Assembly (NCBI GenBank): GCA_010027915.1
Contig: RGUG01000016.1
Span: 1-12,700 of the forward strand
Length of the DNA: 12,700 bases
Direction of reading: 5' to 3'
From: a bacterium
Lineage (GTDB): Bacteria; Margulisbacteria; Marinamargulisbacteria; SXXA01
Of this stretch, positions 1-6,386 are shown one piece after another. Numbering within the stretch: position 1 is the first letter of the stretch; every line of letters starts with the position of its first letter. The notes beneath the pieces were generated by a model that did not search any database, was not told the DNA's origin, and saw only the letters and a list, made by a program, of their open reading frames with translations. The position numbers and the translations under genes were made by a program.

Positions 1-98
1 CCCGCCACGATCAATGCTACCCCTACCCACCATGGTACCCCATCAGACCGCCGCTTCCGTACTGTTCGTGCCATGGGCCGTGCCATGGGTCGTGCCAT
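1..98 (-). CDS. N-terminal fragment of an unidentified membrane protein, cut by the window edge
   Basis: An open frame starts at ATG 98-96 and runs without a stop to the window edge, giving 32 codons. The start lies two bases after the DUF192 stop codon and is preceded by AAAGG six bases upstream, a fair Shine-Dalgarno site. This suggests it is the next gene of the same operon. The visible N-terminus is strongly basic (two MARP units, then MART and VRKRR). A hydrophobic stretch beginning PWWVGVALIVA follows, as in a single-pass membrane protein with a cytoplasmic N-terminus. That topology is seen in division and envelope proteins, among others, but too little is present to name a family. The start and reading frame are fairly secure; the function is unknown. 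Confidence 0.6.
   Translation of the reverse strand, partial: MARPMARPMARTVRKRRSDGVPWWVGVALIVA
66..98 (-). repeat. 12-bp tandem repeat carrying three in-frame ATG codons
   Basis: Read on the minus strand, the unit ATGGCACGRCCC occurs twice and is followed by a partial third copy (ATGGCACGA). Each unit encodes Met-Ala-Arg-Pro, so the downstream membrane protein has candidate start codons at 98, 86 and 74, all in frame. Only the first has a visible Shine-Dalgarno sequence at normal spacing. Confidence 0.7.
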
Positions 99-100
99 TA

Positions 101-523
101 TTACCCTTTAATGGTCACACGATCCCCCACCCGAAACCGATATTTTTTGGACAATCCCCCATTTATCTCTAGTACATAAGGAACCGTGACAGGCGGGGAA
201 ATAACGTCCATTGAACGAGGAAAGGCCGAGTGGTGAATATGGGACACAGATAAATCAGACGATACAAACAATAAATCCAGGGATAAATAAGTGTTTTTCA
301 TCCAAAACGACTGCCGTTTGGGGGCCGGAAACACAAACCACATGCCACGATCGGCTGGTAAATGGTGCCGAAACATCAAGCCTAACTCATGTTCCTCAGG
401 GGTTTTGGCCACTTCGCACGTAAAACAGTGATGGCGAATACAAACCTCATACGCCCACAAAGAAGAAGAAAAAAGAAAGAGAATCCCCCATATGAACCAG
501 GAAGAAGCGCCCAAACCCCTCAA
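101..523 (-). CDS. Exported DUF192 family protein
   Basis: The mature part matches the DUF192 pattern throughout: VAKTPEEHELGLMFRHHLP, then GMWFVFP, SFWMKNTYLSLDLLFV, IHHSAFP, and YVLEINGGL with the terminal VGDRV. DUF192 proteins are small beta-rich domains, often exported, whose biochemical role is not established. Ahead of the domain is a hydrophobic segment (WFIWGILFLFSSSLWA), which looks like a Sec signal peptide cleaved before YEVC. The frame stays open back to 583 inside rpsT, but translation that far upstream would only duplicate rpsT sequence. The TTG at 523, five bases after the rpsT stop, gives a normal signal peptide with one arginine near the start and a 140-residue protein. TTG at 514 is another option. 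No convincing Shine-Dalgarno site supports either, so the start is uncertain and coupling to rpsT is likely. Confidence 0.85.
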   Translation of the reverse strand: MRGLGASSWFIWGILFLFSSSLWAYEVCIRHHCFTCEVAKTPEEHELGLMFRHHLPADRGMWFVFPAPKRQSFWMKNTYLSLDLLFVSSDLSVSHIHHSAFPRSMDVISPPVTVPYVLEINGGLSKKYRFRVGDRVTIKG

Positions 524-527
524 GGGT

Positions 528-794
528 CTATGCAACCGCTGCGTTGTTAAACCGCAAGGCCAACCGTGATTTTTTACGGGCAACCGTTGAGCGCTTAATA
601 ATGCCTTTGGTGGCTAATTTATCGAGGGTCTTAAGGGCAACCCGAAGGGTGGTTTCAGCCTGAGACGGGTTGGATTCAATGGCCTGATTGGCTTGCTTGA
701 CCACCGTCTTGGCGAGGGTTTTATAGGCCAAATTACGCTCCCTATTGCGTTGGTTAATGAGGACATTTTTTTTGGCGGACTTGGTATTGGCCAT
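528..794 (-). CDS. rpsT: 30S ribosomal protein S20
   Basis: This 88-residue, lysine- and arginine-rich protein begins MANTKSAKKN and has the all-helical S20 pattern: NQRNRERN, then KTLAKTVVKQ, a central region ending LDKLATKGIIKRSTVARKKSRLA, and a short tail. S20 binds 16S rRNA and helps assemble the small subunit. Length and start are typical. A clear Shine-Dalgarno sequence, AAAGGAG, lies seven bases before the ATG. It follows the motor operon after a gap of 116 bases that contains a possible terminator and promoter, so it is probably transcribed separately. The DUF192 gene starts immediately after its stop codon. Confidence 0.97.
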   Translation of the reverse strand: MANTKSAKKNVLINQRNRERNLAYKTLAKTVVKQANQAIESNPSQAETTLRVALKTLDKLATKGIIKRSTVARKKSRLALRFNNAAVA

Positions 795-867
795 TTGACG
801 ACTCCTTTGTTTGATTCAAACCAGTTCATGATCGATGGCCAAGGTAGGCCTTAAGACAGGTTAAAAA

Positions 868-896
868 AGCATACTACGTTACAAGACAACGATCAA
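868..896 (-). promoter_or_regulatory. Possible sigma-70 promoter for rpsT
   Basis: On the minus strand, TTGATC (896-891) and TATGCT (873-868) are separated by exactly 17 bases. Each matches four of six consensus positions. Initiation would give a leader of roughly 65-70 bases before the rpsT ATG. The match is moderate and is supported mainly by location. Confidence 0.35.
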
Positions 897-912
897 CACC
901 ATGGGGTTGATC
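891..912 (-). terminator. Hairpin overlapping the motB stop codon, weak terminator candidate
   Basis: GATCAAC and GTTGATC form a perfect 7-bp stem around an 8-base loop, starting within the motB stop codon. The following bases (GTTGTCTTGT) are only moderately U-rich and the stem has just three G-C pairs. It could be a weak terminator or an RNA-end stabiliser of the motor operon transcript. Its 3' arm also contains the candidate -35 of the rpsT promoter. Confidence 0.35.
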
Positions 913-1597
913 ATCTTCCCGCTGAGGAGGGCGAATGGGATGAGGGATACTGTTTTAACAAGGCGATTTCAATGCGACGGTTCTTGGCCCGGTTCGTCTC
1001 AGAGGTATTGGGAAAGAGGGGACGATACTCACCATACCCAGTCCCCGACAAGCGTTGGGGAGACAAATTAGACACCGCCATCAAATAGGTCATAACCGAA
1101 TACGCACGATAAAACGATAATTCCCAATTGGACTGAAACGACGCATTCCGAATGGGACGGTCATCCGTATGCCCATCTACCACCACGGGATTCTGTGTTT
1201 CCGCTATAATGCCGGCAAATCCTTTGAGAATGCCTTGGCCAAGTCCCGACAAGTTGGCATCCCCTGATCGGAATAACACCGGGGATGAGAGGACCACTTT
1301 CACCTTACCTTCATCAACTGTAATACTGCTGTCTTGTTCTAGGTGCTGGCTTTTAATTGCCTGGTTTAATTGTGACAACAGCATGGCATCGGCATCCCGA
1401 CGCTCGAGACGCTCCGACATGCTAAGGGGTGCCGATCGGGTAGAAAATTCCCCTTTAAGTGAATCCGTCACTTGCTGGTATTTGACCGGATCAATCGTGG
1501 ACATTGAAAACAAATACACAAAAAAAATCAACAACAAAGACATCAAATCCGAAAACGAGACATAAAAATTCTCGACTTCGGTATGCATTTTCCTCAT
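911..1597 (-). CDS. motB: MotB-type stator protein with OmpA-like peptidoglycan-binding domain
   Basis: This is a 228-residue protein with MotB architecture. A short cytoplasmic N-terminus is followed by one membrane helix at about residues 12-33 (FSDLMSLLLIFFVYLF). That helix carries Asp17, at the place of the ion-binding aspartate of MotB/PomB stators. A linker leads to an OmpA-like domain at about 90-215 with VDGHTDDRPI (residues 140-149), SNWELSFYRA, RLSGTGYGEYRP and NRAKNRRIEI, the usual peptidoglycan-binding signature. It should form the ion channel with MotA and anchor the stator to the cell wall. The ATG overlaps the motA stop as ATGA and has no good Shine-Dalgarno site of its own, so translation is probably coupled to motA. 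In isolation it could be a flagellar MotB; the neighbouring FliF-FliG fusion and the absence of other flagellar genes argue for a specialised role. Confidence 0.93.
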   Translation of the reverse strand: MRKMHTEVENFYVSFSDLMSLLLIFFVYLFSMSTIDPVKYQQVTDSLKGEFSTRSAPLSMSERLERRDADAMLLSQLNQAIKSQHLEQDSSITVDEGKVKVVLSSPVLFRSGDANLSGLGQGILKGFAGIIAETQNPVVVDGHTDDRPIRNASFQSNWELSFYRAYSVMTYLMAVSNLSPQRLSGTGYGEYRPLFPNTSETNRAKNRRIEIALLKQYPSSHSPSSAGR

Positions 1598-2382
1598 GAG
1601 CGGATGGCCAACTTTCGTTTGACCGTGGCTCGGTCTTTTGCTGTTAACAACATATAAAGCTTTTCTTCCACCACAATGGGCAACTCGTTACTAGCCATTG
1701 ACACAATGGCCTCAACCAACTGTTCTTTGTGCACCGCTTCTTCGTGACTGCTTGATTTTAAACGTCCAGAGAGTGGCAAAAACACCAAGTTTGAAAACGT
1801 CACCCCATAAAACGTGCACACCAAGGCAAGGGCCATATTGGGCCCAAGGCTTTTGGGATCTGAAACATTGGCCAATAGTTTCACCAATCCAGCCAACGTC
1901 CCAATTAACGCCAACCCAGGGGAAAACTTGGCCATGGACTCAAAAAATAAAATGGCTTGTTCATGACGGGCCTGTGAACGATCAATCATCTCCTTTAACA
2001 GCACCCGTATTTCAGCCGGATCCACCCGATTGACCACCAATCGCAATGCCGTCTGTAAAAAAACATCTTGAATGCCCTCAACATCCGCCTCAATGGCACC
2101 CCGCCCATCACGGGTCATGCGCTTGCTATATGTTAATAACAAGACCACATCGCCGATAAACGTACCCCGTCGAGAACGAAACAGCACCTTCATCCACCCA
2201 CCCAATTTATTGAGCTGTGAAAACGGGAAATTAATCAATGAGGTACTTAATAACCCCACCCCCACCACAAGGATGGCCTCTCGACTCACAAATAAGTGGG
2301 CATCGTTACTACCAGCCGAAAAAATAAGCTCAAATAAAATAAACCCCACCAACCCCAATCCCACATACAACAGTGCGATCAT
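1594..2382 (-). CDS. motA: MotA-type stator protein
   Basis: This 262-residue protein has four predicted membrane helices in the MotA pattern: about 3-22, 33-52, 153-172 and 183-206. A large cytoplasmic loop lies between helices 2 and 3. Helix 3 contains SPGLALIGTLAGLVKLL with Pro155, and helix 4 ends FLPLSGRLK with Pro203; both prolines match the family positions linked to conformational change. The loop carries RDGRGAIEADVEG, with Arg94 and Glu98 near the place of the charged residues that meet FliG in known motors. It would form a proton- or sodium-driven stator with MotB. The ATG follows the FliF-FliG stop codon within three bases. Its Shine-Dalgarno sequence (GGGAG, seven bases upstream) lies inside the end of that gene, indicating coupled expression. 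Confidence 0.93.
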   Translation of the reverse strand: MIALLYVGLGLVGFILFELIFSAGSNDAHLFVSREAILVVGVGLLSTSLINFPFSQLNKLGGWMKVLFRSRRGTFIGDVVLLLTYSKRMTRDGRGAIEADVEGIQDVFLQTALRLVVNRVDPAEIRVLLKEMIDRSQARHEQAILFFESMAKFSPGLALIGTLAGLVKLLANVSDPKSLGPNMALALVCTFYGVTFSNLVFLPLSGRLKSSSHEEAVHKEQLVEAIVSMASNELPIVVEEKLYMLLTAKDRATVKRKLAIRS

Positions 2383-2384
2383 GC

Positions 2385-3845
2385 CTAACTCCCTACCCGT
2401 CTTGAACGGGGTAATTGAATGCGACCATCACGATCCAAGCGTTCCGCCACCACCAGCACCTCCGATTGGGCACGATCAATCTCATCTGGCGAAAGGCTAC
2501 CCGAACGCAAATCCAAAAATTGGGTCACCGTGGCCCGTGCATTGCGAGGCAAAACATCCATAAACCGATCCACATCACCTTGACCCAAGCCAGATAATGC
2601 CGTCGCCAAAACCTCGATTCTAACCTCACTACACAATAACCTCAGGGCATTGTCATCCAATGATTTAAGGTCTTCAAACAACAACAAAGAGGCACGAACA
2701 CGACGATAGACATCGGGCATCCCCCGTTCAATCATACCCAGCAAGCCCCGCTTTTGCCCCCCTTTCATGTGAGCAAACAAATCTGATACCGTCCCGTCAC
2801 CCCCAGACAAACACTCTAAGGCCGCCTTAATTTGGGTTTCAAGTTTGTCTAATAAGGTGCGATTCACCATTTTTTGTTCAATTAACGATGCCACCACGGC
2901 CACTTGTGTTTTGGAATCAAATTGTGCCAATAAGGTAGCGGCCATGGATTTGTCTAAAAAATTAACAATGAGACCGATGTTTTCAGGGCCCACATTTTCT
3001 TTTTTTAATAAATAAATCAAATTGGGCAAGGAGTGGGGATCCACAAAATCAAAATACCGCTTAACGGACTGGGCAGCCCCCGTGCCACCACCCCCACCGG
3101 CACCCTGAGGAAGCGCCATGTCAATGGTCGGGGACACCGTCACTGAAGGAGGCGGTGCCACAGGCGATGCCCCCCCGCCTGACAAGGACAAGCGTGATAC
3201 CTTACGGGTAAGGCGCAGGGTTAACAAGACATACAACAACACAAACAAGCCCATGACCCCCACACCCGAAAGGGTAATCAGGTTGGCCGTTGAATTGACC
3301 TTGTCTTCTTGGCGTTCTAATTCTATTTTTTGAACCGGCCGAGGCGGCACCACAAACGGCTTGTACGTCACCACGATTTTATCCCGGCCATTCACCAAGC
3401 CCGCTAATTCACGCACTGTGGCTTGGGCACGACCCACCTGAGAACGGGGAAACGACCGATTAACGATTAAAGAGACGGTCATGGATTGGATGGTCGGACG
3501 AACATAGGTGGTAACCGAATCAAATGGCAATTGTCTCATGGTATCCGGTGACAAATTTTTGATGGCAGGGAACCCCGGCATAATATTCACCTGGGACGGC
3601 TTGCGATCAGTCACTTGGGCACGGCTTTGACGGGTATAATTCACATCATAACGAGGTGCCGACAATAGCACATCCACCCGAACAACTATTTGATTGGGGC
3701 CATACATGGTATCCAGTGACCGTTGCAAGCGGGTAGCCAATTGCTCTTCAACCGACACCTCATCTGGACTCCCCGCCACCAGTGAACCCGAGCCAAGAAG
3801 TAGCATCCCCATCAATAAAGCCCATAATCCGCGTTGGTTGATCAT
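2385..3845 (-). CDS. FliF(C-terminal)-FliG fusion, reduced motor rotor protein
   Basis: A 486-residue protein begins with a signal peptide (about 1-25; LWALLMGMLLLGSGSLVAG). Residues 30-170 resemble the periplasmic C-terminal part of FliF: VEEQLATRLQRSLDTMYGPN, then VRVDVLLS and a second strand-rich part, VSLIVNRSFP to DKIVVTYKPF. One membrane helix (about 187-210) leads to a Gly/Pro/Ala-rich linker (222-258). A FliG-like cytoplasmic module fills 265-475. It has a FliG middle-domain repeat (GLIVNFLDKSMAATLLAQF), a GGQKRG start of the C-terminal domain, then LLLFEDLKSLDDNALRLL, LATALSGLG and a final DEIDRAQSEVLVVAERLDRDG, all close to FliG. The EHPQ-type FliM-binding motif of the middle domain is not preserved (KKENVGPENIG). 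AGGAG lies nine bases before the ATG. I infer a membrane-anchored rotor turned by the adjacent MotAB. The FliF N-terminal ring-building modules are absent. The domain calls are strong; the assembly is inferred. Confidence 0.88.
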   Translation of the reverse strand: MINQRGLWALLMGMLLLGSGSLVAGSPDEVSVEEQLATRLQRSLDTMYGPNQIVVRVDVLLSAPRYDVNYTRQSRAQVTDRKPSQVNIMPGFPAIKNLSPDTMRQLPFDSVTTYVRPTIQSMTVSLIVNRSFPRSQVGRAQATVRELAGLVNGRDKIVVTYKPFVVPPRPVQKIELERQEDKVNSTANLITLSGVGVMGLFVLLYVLLTLRLTRKVSRLSLSGGGASPVAPPPSVTVSPTIDMALPQGAGGGGGTGAAQSVKRYFDFVDPHSLPNLIYLLKKENVGPENIGLIVNFLDKSMAATLLAQFDSKTQVAVVASLIEQKMVNRTLLDKLETQIKAALECLSGGDGTVSDLFAHMKGGQKRGLLGMIERGMPDVYRRVRASLLLFEDLKSLDDNALRLLCSEVRIEVLATALSGLGQGDVDRFMDVLPRNARATVTQFLDLRSGSLSPDEIDRAQSEVLVVAERLDRDGRIQLPRSRRVGS

Positions 3846-3864
3846 ATACTGTGTCTCCTATTGG

Positions 3865-4917
3865 TTATTGTGGCTTGGGACCGCGAACCACCCACTTGCC
3901 ATCTTCTTCTGCCACCACGGGCTTGCCCCCTTGTTTTTTCACTTGGGCGGCAAACTCATAGGCTTTATCTTGGGTATTAAATTTACCCAACACAATCGTA
4001 TCCGCCACCACCGCCACCACGTCTTTTTTGGCCGCTTTGCGTGCTTGCTTGGCCGCCTCTTTGTCTTCATCAATTGCTTTTTCTAACTGGGCCACCGTCT
4101 CTTTGAGTGCCGTGTTACCATCATCCAAAAACACCGCCGTATTCCATGCGGCCAAGGCTTTCTCTCGCTCCGCCATCATATAATACGCTGAGCCCAACCG
4201 TTCAAACACCGTGGGATTTTCACGATCCAACACCGACAACAGCAGCAAGGCATCCACTGCCTGCTGATAATTTCCCCCATAAAAGCCCACTTCTGATCGC
4301 TTCCAATATTTTGATTCCATGTTTTCGACCTTGTAAGCATCCGGCTTCAATTCCAATAGGTCTTCCATTAAATAGCGGGCCTTCATGTTTTGGCCCGTTA
4401 AAAATAGAACGTGAATTAACACATCACGGGCCACTTCATTTTTACCCGTCAAAATGGCCTGCTGTGCTTCCAATATCAAGTTATTTGCTTGGCGCTTAAC
4501 CGGCTCATCCACCTCATTATCACGTGAAATCACCGCATTGGCTTTGGCTACCCGCTGCTCAACCGACTGAAACTGCCGCAAAATCGCCGCCTCTTTTTTT
4601 TGGGATGGGGACCACTTGGTCGGCGGGATTTTATCCAGTGCTTTCAATGCATCCGTGTATTTTTTTTCTTGCATGGCTTGGCGGTATTGTTTCAATAAAT
4701 CAGGCAATAAATCATCGGTGTAAATAAACGGTTTCTCGAGGTTTCGGGTCACCACTATGGCAGTGGGATTGGCCGTCGACCACAACTGAACGGCGGGAGA
4801 TCCCGGTACCACCGGTCGTCGCCGACGCTGGGCCATGGCATCACTGGCCATCCCATTCAATACACACACCCCTAATAAGCCAACCATTAGCCAACGCCAT
4901 TGGGCACACTTCATCAT
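3865..4917 (-). CDS. Exported TPR protein with SPOR-like C-terminus, first gene of the motor operon
   Basis: The ATG at 4917 is preferred because GGAGG lies five bases upstream; a GTG at 4929 overlaps that site. The 350-residue product starts with a typical Sec signal peptide (basic start, WLMVGLLGVCVLNGMASDAMA, cleavage before QRRRR). No proper lipobox is seen. The body is helical and TPR-like. Recognisable units include YRQAMQEKKYTDALKALDKI, YGGNYQQAVDALLLLSVLD and the last unit, AYYMMAEREKALAAWNTAVF. A Lys/Ala-rich helix then leads to a short tail, VVADTIVLGKFNTQDKAYEF through GKWVVRGPKP, which resembles a shortened SPOR domain. SPOR domains bind glycan strands of peptidoglycan lacking stem peptides. 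The gene ends 19 bases before the FliF-FliG start, so it probably provides a periplasmic scaffold or wall contact for that motor. The SPOR assignment is tentative; export and TPR character are firm. Confidence 0.8.
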   Translation of the reverse strand: MMKCAQWRWLMVGLLGVCVLNGMASDAMAQRRRRPVVPGSPAVQLWSTANPTAIVVTRNLEKPFIYTDDLLPDLLKQYRQAMQEKKYTDALKALDKIPPTKWSPSQKKEAAILRQFQSVEQRVAKANAVISRDNEVDEPVKRQANNLILEAQQAILTGKNEVARDVLIHVLFLTGQNMKARYLMEDLLELKPDAYKVENMESKYWKRSEVGFYGGNYQQAVDALLLLSVLDRENPTVFERLGSAYYMMAEREKALAAWNTAVFLDDGNTALKETVAQLEKAIDEDKEAAKQARKAAKKDVVAVVADTIVLGKFNTQDKAYEFAAQVKKQGGKPVVAEEDGKWVVRGPKPQ

Positions 4918-4963
4918 GTCAACCTCCACGCCATGTCTTGATACCTATCCCTAAGCATGATCA

Positions 4964-6232
4964 TTACCATTCGTCACAGGCAGCCACGATGGCTGCCACG
5001 GTCTCATCAATCAATGCCTCCGTGTGAACAGCTGACACAAACTGACTTTCAAATGGGGACGGGGCCAAATACACCCCCTGAGATAACACCCGACGATACC
5101 ACGTCGCAAATCGATCACGGTCAACCCTCATGGCATCATCCGCATTCTGAACAGGGCCTTCACACATAAAAATTGACCACATACTGCCCAATGAGGTCAC
5201 ATGCACAGGAAAGCCATCCAACCGAGTGGATAAACCGGTTACCAATCGTTGGGTGGCCTGTCGGGCCTGTTCAAACGCCGGGGTGTCCTTTAACAATGAC
5301 AACGTGGCCAACCCCGCCGCCATGGCCAAGGGATTACCCGATAATGTACCGGCCTGATACACCCCGCCCAATGGGGCGACATGATCCATTATAACCGCTC
5401 GCCCCCCATAAGCCGCACAAGGAAGCCCCCCTCCGACTACTTTACCCAAACAGGTCAGGTCAGGCACGACACCATACACCGACTGGGCCCCACCCAATGC
5501 CACCCGAAACCCCGTCATCACCTCATCAAAAATCAAGAGGGCCCCCACCCGATCACACGCCTCACGCAACGCACGCAAAAAACCAGGTTGGGGAAGAATC
5601 AGGCCCATATTGCCCATCACCGGCTCAACGATCACGCCCGCTAATTCGTGCCCCCACGCATCCAATGCTTGGGCCAATGCACTCACGTCATTAAACGGCA
5701 ATACACTGGTCCAAGCAGCCCACTCGGGCAACACCCCCGCACTATCCGGCGTCGATTGTGTGGCCAATCCAGACCCCGCCGATACCAACAAGGCATCCAC
5801 ATGACCATGATAACAACCCGAAAATTTCAGTAGTCGCTTACGACCCGTTACCCCCCTTGCCAAGCGAATGGCACTCATGCAAGCTTCCGTTCCCGAATTA
5901 ACAAAGCGGATTTTTTCCATGGAAGGAAAAAAGGATTGTATCAAACAAGCCAACTGGGTTTCGGCATGATGGGGTGCACCAAAACTGGTGCCTTTTGTCG
6001 CCGCCGCTTGAATGGCGGCCACCACATCCGGATGGGCATGCCCCAAAATCATGGGCCCCCAAGACAACACATAATCAATCAAACGATCCCCATCCACGGT
6101 CACCAAATAAGGTCCGGTGGCATACTCAATAAAGCGTGGAATATCCCCTACATAAGAGAAGGAGCGCACAGGGCTATTCACCCCACCCACTAATATGGCC
6201 TTGGCCGCATCAAAACAGTCACGAGATGTCAG
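4964..6232 (-). CDS. hemL: Glutamate-1-semialdehyde 2,1-aminomutase
   Basis: This PLP enzyme converts glutamate-1-semialdehyde to 5-aminolevulinate in the C5 route to haem and other tetrapyrroles. Family signatures are clear: [10 protein letters not shown] at the N-terminus, [66 protein letters not shown], and [17 protein letters not shown] with the PLP-binding lysine. A GTG at 6190 lies directly before the conserved GGVNSPVR, and starting there would remove the usual N-terminal helix. The frame continues upstream as [14 protein letters not shown], which fits that helix. The only usable codon before the in-frame stop is CTG at 6232, six bases after GAGGAGGG. This gives 422 residues, close to the family norm, with the lysine near residue 264. 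The gene follows tRNA-Pro with no visible terminator. The motor operon starts 46 bases after its stop, so co-transcription is possible. Confidence 0.95.
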   Translation of the reverse strand: MTSRDCFDAAKAILVGGVNSPVRSFSYVGDIPRFIEYATGPYLVTVDGDRLIDYVLSWGPMILGHAHPDVVAAIQAAATKGTSFGAPHHAETQLACLIQSFFPSMEKIRFVNSGTEACMSAIRLARGVTGRKRLLKFSGCYHGHVDALLVSAGSGLATQSTPDSAGVLPEWAAWTSVLPFNDVSALAQALDAWGHELAGVIVEPVMGNMGLILPQPGFLRALREACDRVGALLIFDEVMTGFRVALGGAQSVYGVVPDLTCLGKVVGGGLPCAAYGGRAVIMDHVAPLGGVYQAGTLSGNPLAMAAGLATLSLLKDTPAFEQARQATQRLVTGLSTRLDGFPVHVTSLGSMWSIFMCEGPVQNADDAMRVDRDRFATWYRRVLSQGVYLAPSPFESQFVSAVHTEALIDETVAAIVAACDEW

Positions 6233-6238
6233 GACAAA

Positions 6239-6246
6239 CCCTCCTC
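6239..6246 (-). promoter_or_regulatory. Strong Shine-Dalgarno site that points to a CTG start for hemL
   Basis: GAGGAGGG on the minus strand ends six bases before CTG 6232. It is the best ribosome-binding match near the gene. No ATG, GTG or TTG occurs in the hemL frame between the upstream stop (6247-6245) and GTG 6190. Confidence 0.6.
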
Positions 6247-6267
6247 ATCTTGAACGGAACAAGACGA

Positions 6268-6344
6268 TGGTCGGGGCGACTGGATTTGAACCAGCGACCA
6301 CTAGCACCCCATGCTAGTGCGCTACCAGGCTGCGCTACGCCCCG
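6268..6344 (-). tRNA. tRNA-Pro with anticodon GGG
   Basis: The minus-strand sequence folds as a 77-base cloverleaf. The acceptor stem is CGGGGCG/CGCCCCG. The D arm begins TAGCGCAGCCTGGTAGCGC, the anticodon stem is CTAGC/GCTAG around ATGGGGT, and the T arm is CTGG-TTCAAAT-CCAG. The discriminator is A and the CCA end is encoded. The C1-G72 pair with A73 and the overall layout match bacterial proline tRNAs. The anticodon GGG reads CCC and CCU. The gene sits between ftsH and hemL. Confidence 0.97.
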
Positions 6345-6357
6345 ACATGAGCCTGTC

Positions 6358-6386
6358 ACTATAAACTAGGTTGCAGGATTAGACAA
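6358..6386 (-). promoter_or_regulatory. Likely sigma-70 promoter for tRNA-Pro inside the 3' end of ftsH
   Basis: TTGTCT (6386-6381) and TATAGT (6363-6358) are spaced by 17 bases, matching the consensus at four and five of six positions. The -10 lies 13 bases before the tRNA 5' end, so the precursor would have a very short leader. The -35 falls in the last codons of ftsH. No terminator is visible after the tRNA, so hemL may be read from the same promoter. Confidence 0.55.

Noticed and set aside
524..583. Longer DUF192 protein starting at TTG 583 inside rpsT
   Set aside because: It would place unrelated residues from the rpsT coding sequence in front of a good signal peptide. A start after the rpsT stop gives a normal precursor.
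2072..2563. Plus-strand 163-codon frame opposite motA and the FliF-FliG gene
   Set aside because: It is low-complexity in Pro, Asn and Ser, spans the junction of two well-supported minus-strand genes and resembles no family.
4918..4963. Possible separate promoter for the motor operon between hemL and the TPR gene
   Set aside because: GGGATAGGTAT resembles a SigB -10, but no GTTTAA-like or TTGACA-like element lies at a suitable distance. The 46-base gap is equally consistent with read-through from hemL.
6136..6369. Plus-strand frame with a plausible-looking stretch ([20 protein letters not shown])
   Set aside because: This is the translated antisense of the tRNA-Pro gene, a well-known artefact pattern.
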